From a virus: a stretch of 46,934 nucleotides of DNA. Every line of letters starts with the position of its first letter. Positions within the stretch are counted from its first letter, which is position 1. The notes under the pieces are model-generated. The model saw only the letters and a program-made list of their open reading frames with translations, ran no database searches and had not been told where the DNA came from. Below are positions 40,235 to 46,934 of this stretch, in pieces. Location: positions 1-46,934 of the IMG/VR virus record IMGVR_UViG_3300027743_000012; one strand, written 5' to 3'. The translations under genes and the position numbers were made by a program.

Positions 40235-42405
40235 GTATATTTCAAAATGTAAGGGAGGTAGACAATCCTAAGTTAATGGATTTAGTCGAGTACCTTGAAA
40301 AAATTAGAGATGGAGAATGGGAAGATTTAGTTACAGAGTGTAGACTCATAAAGGATAGTAAATTAAGAAACGAATTTAAACGGACTCGGATGCCTACGAC
40401 TAGTATGTCGGGCATCTTCTCCCGAAGGGACGATAGCAGTCTAGTCACGCACAGTGGTTATATTGCTATCGACCTTGACCATGTTGAGAACATGGCACAC
40501 GTTAGGAACCTGCTAGTCCAGGATATATTTGTACACTCACTGTTTATGTCTACGTCAGGCGATGGCCTACGAGTCTTGTTCAAGATAAAGACTAACAAAC
40601 ATGTAGACTCATTCAGAGGGATACAAGAATATCTATTTGGCAAGTATGAGCTAAACTGTGACCCGAATGGTAGCAATGTCAGCAAGCCATATATCGTTAG
40701 CTGGGACCCCGCTATGTATTATGACTTCGATGGCAGGAAGCAGTTATTCTGCTACTTCCCGAAGGAGATAACAGTAAAGCCGATCATAGACTTCGCACAC
40801 ACACCGGCAGATTTCCAAGATGTACTAAAGCAGATAACAGAGCGTAGCCTGAATATATGTGATGGATACCAAGAATGGTTGAAGGTAGCATTCGCCCTTG
40901 TTGCCACCTATGGTGAGGAGGGTAGAGCCTACTTCCATGAGATAAGTAGACAGTCACAGAAATACCACCCCAGGCTAACAGACAAGCAGTACACATATTG
41001 TCTAAAGCGTGGGCAGAGTGGTATTAACATTAGTACGTTTTACTACCTGGCCAAACAAGCTGGAGCCGATGTAGTATCCGAGACAACAAGACTTATAGTC
41101 AGGACTACAAAGAATGGAAAGCGAGCGGGTCTAAACAAGCAACAGATACTGGACAATCTGCTAAAGTTTCAGAACATAACTGGAGCAGATAAGATAGTCG
41201 AGCAGGTTTTGTCCTCAAAAGATGAATGGGTAGACGAGAAGGATAATACGTCTATACTCCAGCAACTTGAAATGTTTATAGGTGCCAACTACTCCATGCG
41301 AATGAATGAAGTAACTGGCTACCTGGAAAATGGCAAGGTGCAACAGCAGCCGTCAGAGTTGAATAGTATATTTATAGCTGCAAAGAAAGCTATACCTGTA
41401 CTGGACTATCATCTGATGATACGATTGCTAAAGTCTGACTTCATACCTGTGTTCAATCCATTCTTTGAATTCTTTGGTAGCGATGGAGTGCCATATAGAC
41501 TTCCTGCCATACCGGAAGATGATACTAAGGTATGGGATAGCCCATTGATACAGCAGTTGTCTAATTGTATCATAAACGACAGCCAAACGTACACATTTTA
41601 CTTTTTGAGGAAATGGCTCGTAGGCGTTGTATCCGCTATGCACAAAGTTCACTGCCCATTACTCCTGGCGCTGCTAGGGCCACAGAATACCGGCAAAACT
41701 GAATTCTTTAGACGGCTTTTGCCACATGAGTTAATTGGCTATTATGCTGAGAGCAAATTGGATAAAGAGACTGACGACGAGCTACTGATGTGCGAAAACA
41801 TAATCATTATGGACGATGAGCTAAGCGGTAAGTCTAAGAAGGATACTCTAAAGCTGAACGCAATATGCTCGAAGCAGCACTTCTATCTAAGGCGACCGTA
41901 TGGCGATCATAACGAAAAGTTGCTAAGATTGGCTGTGTTGTGCGGGACGTCAAACTACCTGGAAATTATATCAGACCCGACAGGTAATAGACGTGTCATA
42001 CCAATAAAGGTTGACAACATAGACAGGGTCGGCTACAATGCCATTGACAAGAAGGAGCTATGGAAAGAAGCATTTGCTTTGTACAAGGCCGGCTTTGACT
42101 GGCGAATAGACAACAAGGATATACCATTACTAAACAAGGATAAAGAAAAATTTGAAACTACCGTGAAAGAAAGAGAGCTAATACAAAAGTACTTCATGCC
42201 AGGCGAAGAAGTCTATTTAACAACAACTGAAATGCTGGTGGAAGTGGAACGACTAACCAATCAGAGATTGCTAATGTCGGTTTTCGGGGCGGAACTGCCC
42301 AGGCTAAAGTTTGTCAAGACAAGTACAAGAGAAAAAGATGGCAGCACCTTAAAGAAATGGGGATGCGTCAGAACCAATAGGCCTAACGTATTTGAGTCAA
42401 ATTGA
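40222..42405 (+). CDS. VirE/BT4734-type primase with VapE-like helicase
   Basis: A 727-residue replication protein. Residues about 1-185 form a VirE N-terminal/BT4734-like domain of the archaeo-eukaryotic primase (AEP) type: TTSMSGIFSRRDDSSLVTHSG, IAIDLDHVE (with the metal-binding D-x-D-like pair), and LFMSTSGDGLRVLFKI (about 109-124). Residues about 200-290 resemble PriCT. Residues about 350-700 are a VapE-like helicase with Walker A GPQNTGKT (486-493) and Walker B IIIMDDEL (about 527-534). It could prime and unwind at the origin and, if polymerase-active, extend DNA as well. It is the only polymerase-like gene recognised in this genome. Confidence 0.88.
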   Translation: MPRVSIFQNVREVDNPKLMDLVEYLEKIRDGEWEDLVTECRLIKDSKLRNEFKRTRMPTTSMSGIFSRRDDSSLVTHSGYIAIDLDHVENMAHVRNLLVQDIFVHSLFMSTSGDGLRVLFKIKTNKHVDSFRGIQEYLFGKYELNCDPNGSNVSKPYIVSWDPAMYYDFDGRKQLFCYFPKEITVKPIIDFAHTPADFQDVLKQITERSLNICDGYQEWLKVAFALVATYGEEGRAYFHEISRQSQKYHPRLTDKQYTYCLKRGQSGINISTFYYLAKQAGADVVSETTRLIVRTTKNGKRAGLNKQQILDNLLKFQNITGADKIVEQVLSSKDEWVDEKDNTSILQQLEMFIGANYSMRMNEVTGYLENGKVQQQPSELNSIFIAAKKAIPVLDYHLMIRLLKSDFIPVFNPFFEFFGSDGVPYRLPAIPEDDTKVWDSPLIQQLSNCIINDSQTYTFYFLRKWLVGVVSAMHKVHCPLLLALLGPQNTGKTEFFRRLLPHELIGYYAESKLDKETDDELLMCENIIIMDDELSGKSKKDTLKLNAICSKQHFYLRRPYGDHNEKLLRLAVLCGTSNYLEIISDPTGNRRVIPIKVDNIDRVGYNAIDKKELWKEAFALYKAGFDWRIDNKDIPLLNKDKEKFETTVKERELIQKYFMPGEEVYLTTTEMLVEVERLTNQRLLMSVFGAELPRLKFVKTSTREKDGSTLKKWGCVRTNRPNVFESN

Positions 42406-42415
42406 CCGCTTTAGA

Positions 42416-42424
42416 TGTGGATAA
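42416..42424 (-). promoter_or_regulatory. DnaA-type box
   Basis: TGTGGATAA, the exact reverse complement of TTATCCACA, lies 24 bp upstream of the TTAACA element of the promoter at 42449-42483. This matches the arrangement at 31.5 kb. Confidence 0.5.
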
Positions 42425-42448
42425 CTTGTTAATAACTTTTAAGGGACG

Positions 42449-42483
42449 TTAACATTTTTTTAACAGTTAAAATGCGACCTTTA
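42449..42483 (+). promoter_or_regulatory. Promoter of the small-gene operon
   Basis: TTAACA (42449-42454), 21 bp, then GACCTTTA (42476-42483), with a second TTAACAG at 42460-42466. Element order and spacing are identical to 31573-31607. The ATG at 42526 is about 43 bp downstream, which rules out the more upstream ATG at 42472 because it overlaps the -7 element. Confidence 0.65.
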
Positions 42484-42525
42484 TTGCTGCTGCAAGATAA
42501 ACCAAACCGGCAGCTAACTATAGAC

Positions 42526-42786
42526 ATGGCAATGACAAAAAGAGACTTTAGCAACATGATGGACAAATCGGCTACAACACAAAGAAATGTACGCCTGACA
42601 ACTAAACACGTTCGTCCAGTTTTTGGCAGGTTTGTACAACTTGCTGATGCAGCCGAATTAGCCAACAAAGGTTGGTATCGTTTCGTATTAGCTTGCAGGG
42701 AGGACGACTTCCAGGCTAATCCTGTTGCAGCTAACACCAAGATGTACAATGTAGACTCTGTAATTTTTATCGAATTCTTTAACTAA
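42526..42786 (+). CDS. Hypothetical early protein
   Basis: An 86-residue protein with a basic N-terminus (MAMTKRDFSNMMDKSA) and a small alpha/beta domain (FVQLADAAELANKGWYRFVL). The frame is open from the ATG at 42472, but that codon lies inside the promoter. First gene of the small-gene operon; function unknown. Confidence 0.6.
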   Translation: MAMTKRDFSNMMDKSATTQRNVRLTTKHVRPVFGRFVQLADAAELANKGWYRFVLACREDDFQANPVAANTKMYNVDSVIFIEFFN

Positions 42787-42791
42787 TATCC

Positions 42792-43082
42792 ATGACGCCT
42801 AACGCACGCCTACTTATATCGGTTAAAACCGAATTATTGCCTACCGTATTTAAAGACGAATGGGCTATGTTTGTGGACAATGATATTAGCCTGGAGCTAG
42901 ATCACATAACTACCGAGAACGAAATGACAGATACCTATTGGCACGCTTGGAACAATATAGTCGAAATGGCTATTTTAGAGTTCCAAGGCGAAAAGTTCGA
43001 GCTATTCGAGGACGACAAAGGTCTATGGGCTGTGCCTGTCAACGAAGTCTATCTTTTATTCAAAAAAACCAATATGTTATGA
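42792..43082 (+). CDS. Hypothetical early protein, paralogue A
   Basis: A 96-residue acidic protein. The C-terminal half has YWHAWNNIVEMAILEFQGEK, then FELFEDDKGLWAVPVNEVY, which matches the same region of the next gene (YWESWDMLLDNAKLKFGDKV, YELHQNDGDLWAVPVDEL). The two are a tandem duplication. No known family. It overlaps the paralogue by 4 bp. Confidence 0.65.
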   Translation: MTPNARLLISVKTELLPTVFKDEWAMFVDNDISLELDHITTENEMTDTYWHAWNNIVEMAILEFQGEKFELFEDDKGLWAVPVNEVYLLFKKTNML

Positions 43083-43399
43083 CAGCAAATTCAGTATTTT
43101 TAGTCAACAATGCCTATGGCATCTATGTCCCGCAAATTTTCGCTAAGAACTTTATCCATGTAATTGCTAACAGAAGCGATATGGACACGTATTTAGACGA
43201 CCTATTGTATGGCCCAGACAACGAGCTATATTGGGAGTCTTGGGATATGCTACTTGACAATGCCAAACTTAAGTTTGGCGACAAGGTCTATGAGCTACAC
43301 CAAAACGATGGCGACCTTTGGGCTGTGCCGGTTGACGAGTTAGACCAGATTAGCGACTCTGAATTTGAAGGACTTGCAAACTACGCCAATGAAGACTAA
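43079..43399 (+). CDS. Hypothetical early protein, paralogue B
   Basis: A 106-residue acidic protein with the shared YWxxW...AxLxF...DLWAVPVxEL pattern at about 56-95. The ATG at 43079 overlaps the stop of paralogue A (ATGA). The frame is open upstream to 42938 without an ATG, so the ATG start is preferred. Acidic tandem paralogues in an early operon are typical of host-interaction proteins, but a function cannot be assigned. Confidence 0.65.
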   Translation: MTANSVFLVNNAYGIYVPQIFAKNFIHVIANRSDMDTYLDDLLYGPDNELYWESWDMLLDNAKLKFGDKVYELHQNDGDLWAVPVDELDQISDSEFEGLANYANED

Positions 43400-43649
43400 A
43401 GCCGAAATGCTTAGCATGATGACTAAGCGCAATGCCGAAATGGTCAAGCAGTGCATACTTGTAGTCGAGACTATGCCTCCGGCGGTTATCCTCAAAGAAA
43501 AAGGCCAGATACTATACGATATTAAGCTAATGGAGGACAGAGGCAAGCAGTATTACAAGGATGAGCTAAAGGACTTGAAAAGGAAACTAAAGTATTTAAG
43601 ATTTATTACTGCCCGTACAAGGGCTAAAAACACGAGGAAGAAACTATGA
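43389..43649 (+). CDS. Basic helical early protein
   Basis: An 86-residue protein, helical and increasingly basic towards the C-terminus (KDELKDLKRKLKYLRF, RTRAKNTRKKL). It overlaps the paralogue B stop by 11 bp and the next gene by 4 bp. Possibly nucleic-acid binding; no family recognised. Confidence 0.6.
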   Translation: MKTKAEMLSMMTKRNAEMVKQCILVVETMPPAVILKEKGQILYDIKLMEDRGKQYYKDELKDLKRKLKYLRFITARTRAKNTRKKL

Positions 43650-43834
43650 GCTATTCATTTTATGTTCGTTCTATCATTGAAGATATTGGTATACTATACC
43701 CAATATTATTATTTTTGTTTACTGTAACAGTAGCTTATTTTGTAATTAAATGGGCTGTACAAGCTGCTACTAAAGACCTTTATGATGATATTAAAGATGC
43801 CGTTAAAGCAGCTATAAAGGAGACCAAAAAATGA
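43646..43834 (+). CDS. Single-span membrane protein
   Basis: A 62-residue protein with one strong hydrophobic helix (about 18-38, YPILLFLFTVTVAYFVI) and an amphipathic basic C-terminus (DDIKDAVKAAIKETKK). It is coupled to both neighbours by 4-bp overlaps. Candidates are holin-like or superinfection-exclusion roles; there is no direct evidence. Confidence 0.6.
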   Translation: MSYSFYVRSIIEDIGILYPILLFLFTVTVAYFVIKWAVQAATKDLYDDIKDAVKAAIKETKK

Positions 43835-44148
43835 CATACATAACGAAGGAAGTGCTACCTGGGCTGGAGGTAGAGTTTATGGGCCAACCATCATGGCAGG
43901 ACAAAGGTATAGGCCGGTATGAGTGCCATGGCTATAAAGGAAACGATGTGCAGATTGTAGCCGTAATGGAGGATGATATAGAGTGGAATAAGAGTCTATA
44001 TGATGCTGACCAAAATGCCATGCTTGAAGCCTATGTCGAGGCTAAGTATGACGACCTTGCTAGAGAAATGGAAGAAAACTATGCAGAAAACTATGATGGG
44101 CCGGACGAACCGGATTATGACCCTGACGACTACGACGAGTACGACTAA
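43831..44148 (+). CDS. Very acidic hypothetical protein
   Basis: A 105-residue protein with a small N-terminal alpha/beta part (YITKEVLPGLEVEFMGQPSW) and a strongly acidic tail (DGPDEPDYDPDDYDEYD). Such acidic tails suggest DNA mimicry or partner binding, for example an anti-restriction type, but I see no known family. Confidence 0.6.
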   Translation: MTYITKEVLPGLEVEFMGQPSWQDKGIGRYECHGYKGNDVQIVAVMEDDIEWNKSLYDADQNAMLEAYVEAKYDDLAREMEENYAENYDGPDEPDYDPDDYDEYD

Positions 44149-44154
44149 GTCATA

Positions 44155-44173
44155 AGGCGGCTCGCTACCGCCT
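44155..44173 (+). other. Small intergenic hairpin
   Basis: AGGCGG (44155-44160) and CCGCCT (44168-44173) form a 6-bp stem around CTCGCTA, without a T tract. It lies in the only real gap of the small-gene operon, upstream of the ATG at 44204, and may be an RNA-processing or pausing hairpin. Confidence 0.4.
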
Positions 44174-44203
44174 CCTATCGCTCACCAATTTAACAACAAG
44201 TCT

Positions 44204-44479
44204 ATGGAAACCACCATTGCAGGTCTAATTAGAGACGACAGAACGCTTGCAGAGATTAAGAAAAGTATAGCCGAAATGCAATCAAAGCGTGACGCACAAA
44301 AGCTATTATTCCACCAACACGCTGGCTACCTGAGTGGCAAATGCTACTTAAGGGAAGATATTCCGCAGGATATTGTGGATGCTATTGCACATCTAAGAGA
44401 ACTCGCATTTGCCGACATTAATTCACTAACAATCGAACAACTAAAAGAAAAGTATGAACCTAGAGCAACTAAGGGATGA
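44204..44479 (+). CDS. Helical hypothetical protein
   Basis: A 91-residue protein (TIAGLIRDDRTLAEIKKSIAE, MQSKRDAQKLLFHQHAGYLS). It resembles a short coiled coil with a histidine-rich turn. It overlaps the next gene by 26 bp. Function unknown. Confidence 0.6.
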   Translation: METTIAGLIRDDRTLAEIKKSIAEMQSKRDAQKLLFHQHAGYLSGKCYLREDIPQDIVDAIAHLRELAFADINSLTIEQLKEKYEPRATKG

Positions 44480-44795
44480 TTTATCCAAACAAATCCGTGA
44501 TGCTGGCTACGCTGGCTTTATTTTGATTACTGCTCCTAAAGACAATGGAGAGGGAGCAATTAGCATTCAGAGTGCTAGTTCCAGAGTCTATGACCATCCA
44601 GATGGATGCTACATTGCTGACGAGGACAGGACAATTAAGATAAAGCCAGACCACACAGAGGAGGAGTCTAACATCACCAACTCAATTCTACTGTCAGTTG
44701 CCAAGAAACTGGCTAACGAGTCTGATTTTGCATTCAGCAAGATAGACGAGGACTTCTTAATTACTAACGCCGATAAAATACTAAAGAATGATTGA
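44454..44795 (+). CDS. Hypothetical early protein
   Basis: A 113-residue alpha/beta protein (LEQLRDDLSKQIRDAGYAGF, then an acidic central strand region). No known family. Overlaps both neighbours (26 and 8 bp). Confidence 0.6.
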   Translation: MNLEQLRDDLSKQIRDAGYAGFILITAPKDNGEGAISIQSASSRVYDHPDGCYIADEDRTIKIKPDHTEEESNITNSILLSVAKKLANESDFAFSKIDEDFLITNADKILKND

Positions 44796-45057
44796 CTACG
44801 ATAAAATCAAAAGCGTTGTTGATAGACACGAATGGCTATCCGAACAACTGAGCATTGCTAAGGATATAAAACTGGTACAAAACCTTGTTGTCTACACAGA
44901 CGATGAAGGAACATTCAAGGAGTCAATAGACCCTGTGTTCGTTGACGTACCGAGGCTACAGGAACAGATTATAAGCCAAATTGAAACCAATCTAAAAAAC
45001 ATTGACAATGAACTTAGGAGACTCGTTGCACCAACCAAACCCGAACTCATTAGCTGA
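44788..45057 (+). CDS. Hypothetical early protein
   Basis: An 89-residue protein with helical ends and a short beta segment (LVQNLVVYTDDEGTFKESID). Of unknown function. The next gene overlaps its 3' end by about 50 bp, which is long for this operon and supports dense packing. Confidence 0.55.
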   Translation: MIDYDKIKSVVDRHEWLSEQLSIAKDIKLVQNLVVYTDDEGTFKESIDPVFVDVPRLQEQIISQIETNLKNIDNELRRLVAPTKPELIS

Positions 45058-45394
45058 CAGTTACTTCGCTGATTGGCTAACGAAAAACAAGCCCTTACTG
45101 ATGCACTACAACAAGGAAGAAAGGCATGACGCCTACAAGCTACTGAAAAGTTTTATGATGGATCGCTATGAGAGGGGATTTATCCATGGCTTCTGCTACT
45201 CATTGTCAATTCTAACAGGTTTCACATGGATTGAGAATGACATAGGCGAGGAGTATCCAGAGTTGATAGCCAAGAAACCTGACCCTGACCTGCTATACTG
45301 GTATCCTTGTGACGAGGAAGGTCACCAGGCTAGAATGATTATTCTTGACAAATGTATTGAAGAAACAGCTAACAATGAATCCGAAGATTATTAA
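45008..45394 (+). CDS. Hypothetical early protein
   Basis: A 128-residue protein with GFIHGFCYSLSILTGFTWIE in the middle and an acidic C-terminus (EETANNESEDY). The ATG at 45008 is chosen over a TTG at 45002; an internal ATG near 45098 would avoid most of the overlap with the previous gene. No family recognised. Confidence 0.55.
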   Translation: MNLGDSLHQPNPNSLADSYFADWLTKNKPLLMHYNKEERHDAYKLLKSFMMDRYERGFIHGFCYSLSILTGFTWIENDIGEEYPELIAKKPDPDLLYWYPCDEEGHQARMIILDKCIEETANNESEDY

Positions 45395-45890
45395 CAAACT
45401 ACGTTTACGGCCTACCCAATATCTGGTAGGCCAATCGTTTGCTAACGCCATTCAAATCTTTTCTTTTGAGGATGGCATTTTAGTAGCACATTGCGACCAT
45501 TCAGGCCAGCCAACGCCAGGCAAACTAATGTTCTGGACACGCTCTGCATGGGTAGCATATGATGAGGCATATATCCTGGCAGCTTCATACAAAGCTATTA
45601 AGGCTTGCCTTGAATGTAATCTAAAGATTTTCCTCAAAGGAGATAAGGAAATGGACAATCAGGAATACTATGAACAGTGCAAACTGTTAGTCATCAACGG
45701 CCTTGAGAATATAGACTGGGAGAACGACCAAATTGACGTTGAGCTACTGTCCAAAGAGTATCTAAAGATGATTCAGGTCTACGCCGACAAGGAGGACTAT
45801 GAAGCTGCGAGAGCAGTGAAGGATGGCCTAAGAGAATTTCTAAACAACCACGGACACAATATACCTAAAGACGCAACAGTAAAACTATGA
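45375..45890 (+). CDS. Hypothetical protein with C-terminal UvrB/UvrC-like helix pair
   Basis: A 171-residue protein. The N-terminal part is alpha/beta (PTQYLVGQSFANAIQIFSFE). The C-terminal part includes QVYADKEDYEAARAVKDGLR (about 137-156), a pattern like the UVR helix-turn-helix motif (a short two-helix partner-binding unit) of UvrB and McsA. Such a motif would suggest binding to a protein partner. The start is the ATG at 45375, overlapping the gene before by 20 bp. Confidence 0.55.
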   Translation: MNPKIINKLRLRPTQYLVGQSFANAIQIFSFEDGILVAHCDHSGQPTPGKLMFWTRSAWVAYDEAYILAASYKAIKACLECNLKIFLKGDKEMDNQEYYEQCKLLVINGLENIDWENDQIDVELLSKEYLKMIQVYADKEDYEAARAVKDGLREFLNNHGHNIPKDATVKL

Positions 45891-46270
45891 AAATTCGTAT
45901 CACAGACAGTCTATGCGGAGTGCCAGTTGGCACAATTTTGCCAGTAATCGTAACAGAGAAATCTACTTGGTGGGTCTATTATGAAGGCAAGGAGCACATG
46001 GTAGCTCCTTGGGAGGGTGTTGTTATAGACAACATGAAGTCGGAGGCCAGGCTACTGGCAAAGATTGAAGAACTCGAAACACTAAAGGAAGCGGCCGTAA
46101 ACCTTGCTACCATTACTGATAATGCGTTCTTAGTCAGGAACGCTCATGTGTGGCAGCGTAGCCTTGAGGCCAGGATTAACCTCTTAAAATGGGTGCTACA
46201 ACCCGATGAGCATGAAATCAACAAGAGCAAACCTCTTAGCCTTAAAATTGGCGGAGGAACTGAAAACTAA
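45887..46270 (+). CDS. Hypothetical early protein
   Basis: A 127-residue protein. The N-terminal 55 residues look like a small beta barrel (IRITDSLCGVPVGTILPVIV, WWVYYEGKEHMVAPWEGVV) followed by a helical region (ARLLAKIEELETLKEAAVNL). ATGA overlap with the gene before. Function unknown. Confidence 0.6.
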   Translation: MKIRITDSLCGVPVGTILPVIVTEKSTWWVYYEGKEHMVAPWEGVVIDNMKSEARLLAKIEELETLKEAAVNLATITDNAFLVRNAHVWQRSLEARINLLKWVLQPDEHEINKSKPLSLKIGGGTEN

Positions 46271-46415
46271 AGTTATCCCCAAAGAAGAAGGACCAAAGGC
46301 AGATAGACCAGTTATCGGTTTAGCTGCTGGCAATTTTGCCGATTACGTTGAAAACTACAGAGACAATGTCTTACCAAGAAGAAAGCCAGGAACTACAGGA
46401 AATCAAAGCGATTAG
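46206..46415 (+). CDS. Small hypothetical protein
   Basis: A 69-residue basic protein (MSMKSTRANLLALKLAEELK, then a Pro/Gly-rich end RRKPGTTGNQSD). The ATG at 46206 or the second ATG at 46212 may be used. It overlaps the genes on both sides by 50-65 bp, so it is less certain than its neighbours. Confidence 0.45.
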   Translation: MSMKSTRANLLALKLAEELKTKVIPKEEGPKADRPVIGLAAGNFADYVENYRDNVLPRRKPGTTGNQSD

Positions 46416-46752
46416 ACTTAAACACGAAAAGCTAATCAAAGAAGATGGATGCATCGGCATATCCATAGTAATGAAAAACAAAAAGTCGGCTACGACCAGG
46501 GTGTTCATCACCAATGTCGAATCCATCCCTGAGACTAAAGAAGCCGTTATCGAGACTATGGTCGATATGCTTGTTATCCGAGACAGCCTAAAGCAGGAGA
46601 TAAGGCTAATCGACGAGAACCTTGAACGTGTTGGCGTGCTACTCGGCATGAGCGATATCCTCAAAGAAATAATGGGCGATGCAGTCTTAGACAATTTATT
46701 CAAAGAAGCCAAAGCCGAAACAATAGCAAAGCATGCAAATAAAAATCTATAA
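46366..46752 (+). CDS. Helical hypothetical protein
   Basis: A 128-residue, mostly helical acidic protein (SYQEESQELQEIKAIRLKHE, RDSLKQEIRLIDENLERVGV, LLGMSDILKEIMG). No family recognised. The ATG at 46366 is preferred over a TTG at 46336. It overlaps the junction-spanning gene by 20 bp. Confidence 0.6.
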   Translation: MSYQEESQELQEIKAIRLKHEKLIKEDGCIGISIVMKNKKSATTRVFITNVESIPETKEAVIETMVDMLVIRDSLKQEIRLIDENLERVGVLLGMSDILKEIMGDAVLDNLFKEAKAETIAKHANKNL

Positions 46753-46934
46753 CTCCGACACAAATGAAGTCGTTTCCATAGCCATTGAACTACCGTTCAG
46801 TGGTTATGGCACTAAGGTGTACTATCAGGATGGCCTTTACTTTCTTGAGGCTAACAACGACCTCATCAAGAACGCTGACTACCATGTACTTGAGAGATAT
46901 TCAGAAATTATAGCCCTCTCGCTTAAGCGCAAAC
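46733..46934 (+). CDS. Hypothetical protein, 5' part of the gene that crosses the contig junction
   Basis: This is the N-terminal part (starting MQIKIYNSDTNEVVSIAIEL) of the 255-residue protein whose remainder lies at 1-589. The frame is open to the last base; the last 23 bases equal the first 23, and continuing from base 24 keeps the frame. The N-terminus resembles a short beta-rich unit. No family is known. Its existence across the junction is the proof that the genome is circular or circularly permuted. Confidence 0.8.
   Translation, partial: MQIKIYNSDTNEVVSIAIELPFSGYGTKVYYQDGLYFLEANNDLIKNADYHVLERYSEIIALSLKRK
46912..46934. repeat. Terminal 23-bp overlap with the start of the window
   Basis: Bases 46912-46934 are identical to bases 1-23. 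The length suits an assembler word-size overlap on a circular or terminally redundant molecule, not a biological terminal repeat, because it lies within an open frame. Confidence 0.9.

Noticed and set aside
42472-42525. ATG at 42472 as start of the first small-operon gene
   Set aside because: It lies within the promoter just before the ACCTTTA element; the ATG at 42526 fits better.

Overview
The window is one complete, circular genome of a tailed double-stranded DNA phage, cut open at an arbitrary point. The first 23 bases are repeated exactly as the last 23. A reading frame that starts at 46733 runs through that repeat and continues in frame to 589, so the real unit is about 46911 bp. Every gene lies on the + strand. 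The head set (small and large terminase, HK97-type portal, prohead protease, major capsid protein) is followed by a long-tail set (tail tube, 1141-residue tape measure, distal tail, fibre and spike proteins). That points to a siphovirus of Caudoviricetes. No integrase or repressor is seen, so a virulent life style is likely. A Bacteroidota host is inferred from candidate promoters with an ACCTTTA/G -7 element and a TTAACA-like upstream element, from the VirE/BT4734-type primase domain, and from the Bacteroidota-style C-terminal domain of the pectate lyase. A soil or plant-associated host is a reasonable guess, no more.

Layout. 1-589: 3' part of the junction-spanning gene. 590-1087: gene-free region with about seven copies of a 15-bp iteron-like repeat in opposed orientations around an AT-rich core, plus palindromes; it is a candidate origin or operator array. 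1088-2164: a small gene, a VRR-NUC nuclease and the small terminase. 2165-4927: an unusual AT-rich islet that separates the two terminase genes. It holds dozens of copies of a 9-bp GCAGCCAAA unit inside and between genes, two small membrane proteins and an alanine-rich protein with foreign codon use, then a strong terminator and two small membrane proteins. 4928-12123: packaging, head, connector and tail-tube genes. 12197-22233: tail assembly, tape measure, a tail protein with Ig-like modules and a collar-type protein. 22230-31389: host-recognition region with a 1510-residue beta-helix spike, further fibre-like proteins, a proline-rich repeat protein and a pectate lyase (PL1). It ends in a Rho-independent terminator.

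31460-42405 is the early, DNA-metabolism region: a promoter with two tandem DnaA-type boxes, small genes, a probable annealing-type recombination protein, an HNH nuclease, a YqaJ-like exonuclease, two orphan DNA methyltransferases, a KTSC-SSB-like fusion, an SF2 helicase and a VirE/primase-VapE helicase. 42406-46934 and on through the junction: a second promoter of the same design drives a tightly overlapping run of about fifteen small genes of unknown function, the usual place for host-takeover and anti-defence proteins.

The genes form a small number of long co-directional operons with start-stop overlaps (ATGA, TAATG). No recognisable endolysin, canonical holin or family A/B DNA polymerase was found. 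The points most worth following are the iteron region, the dispersed 9-bp repeat islet between the terminase genes, the composite DnaA-box promoters, the pectate lyase and the KTSC-SSB fusion.
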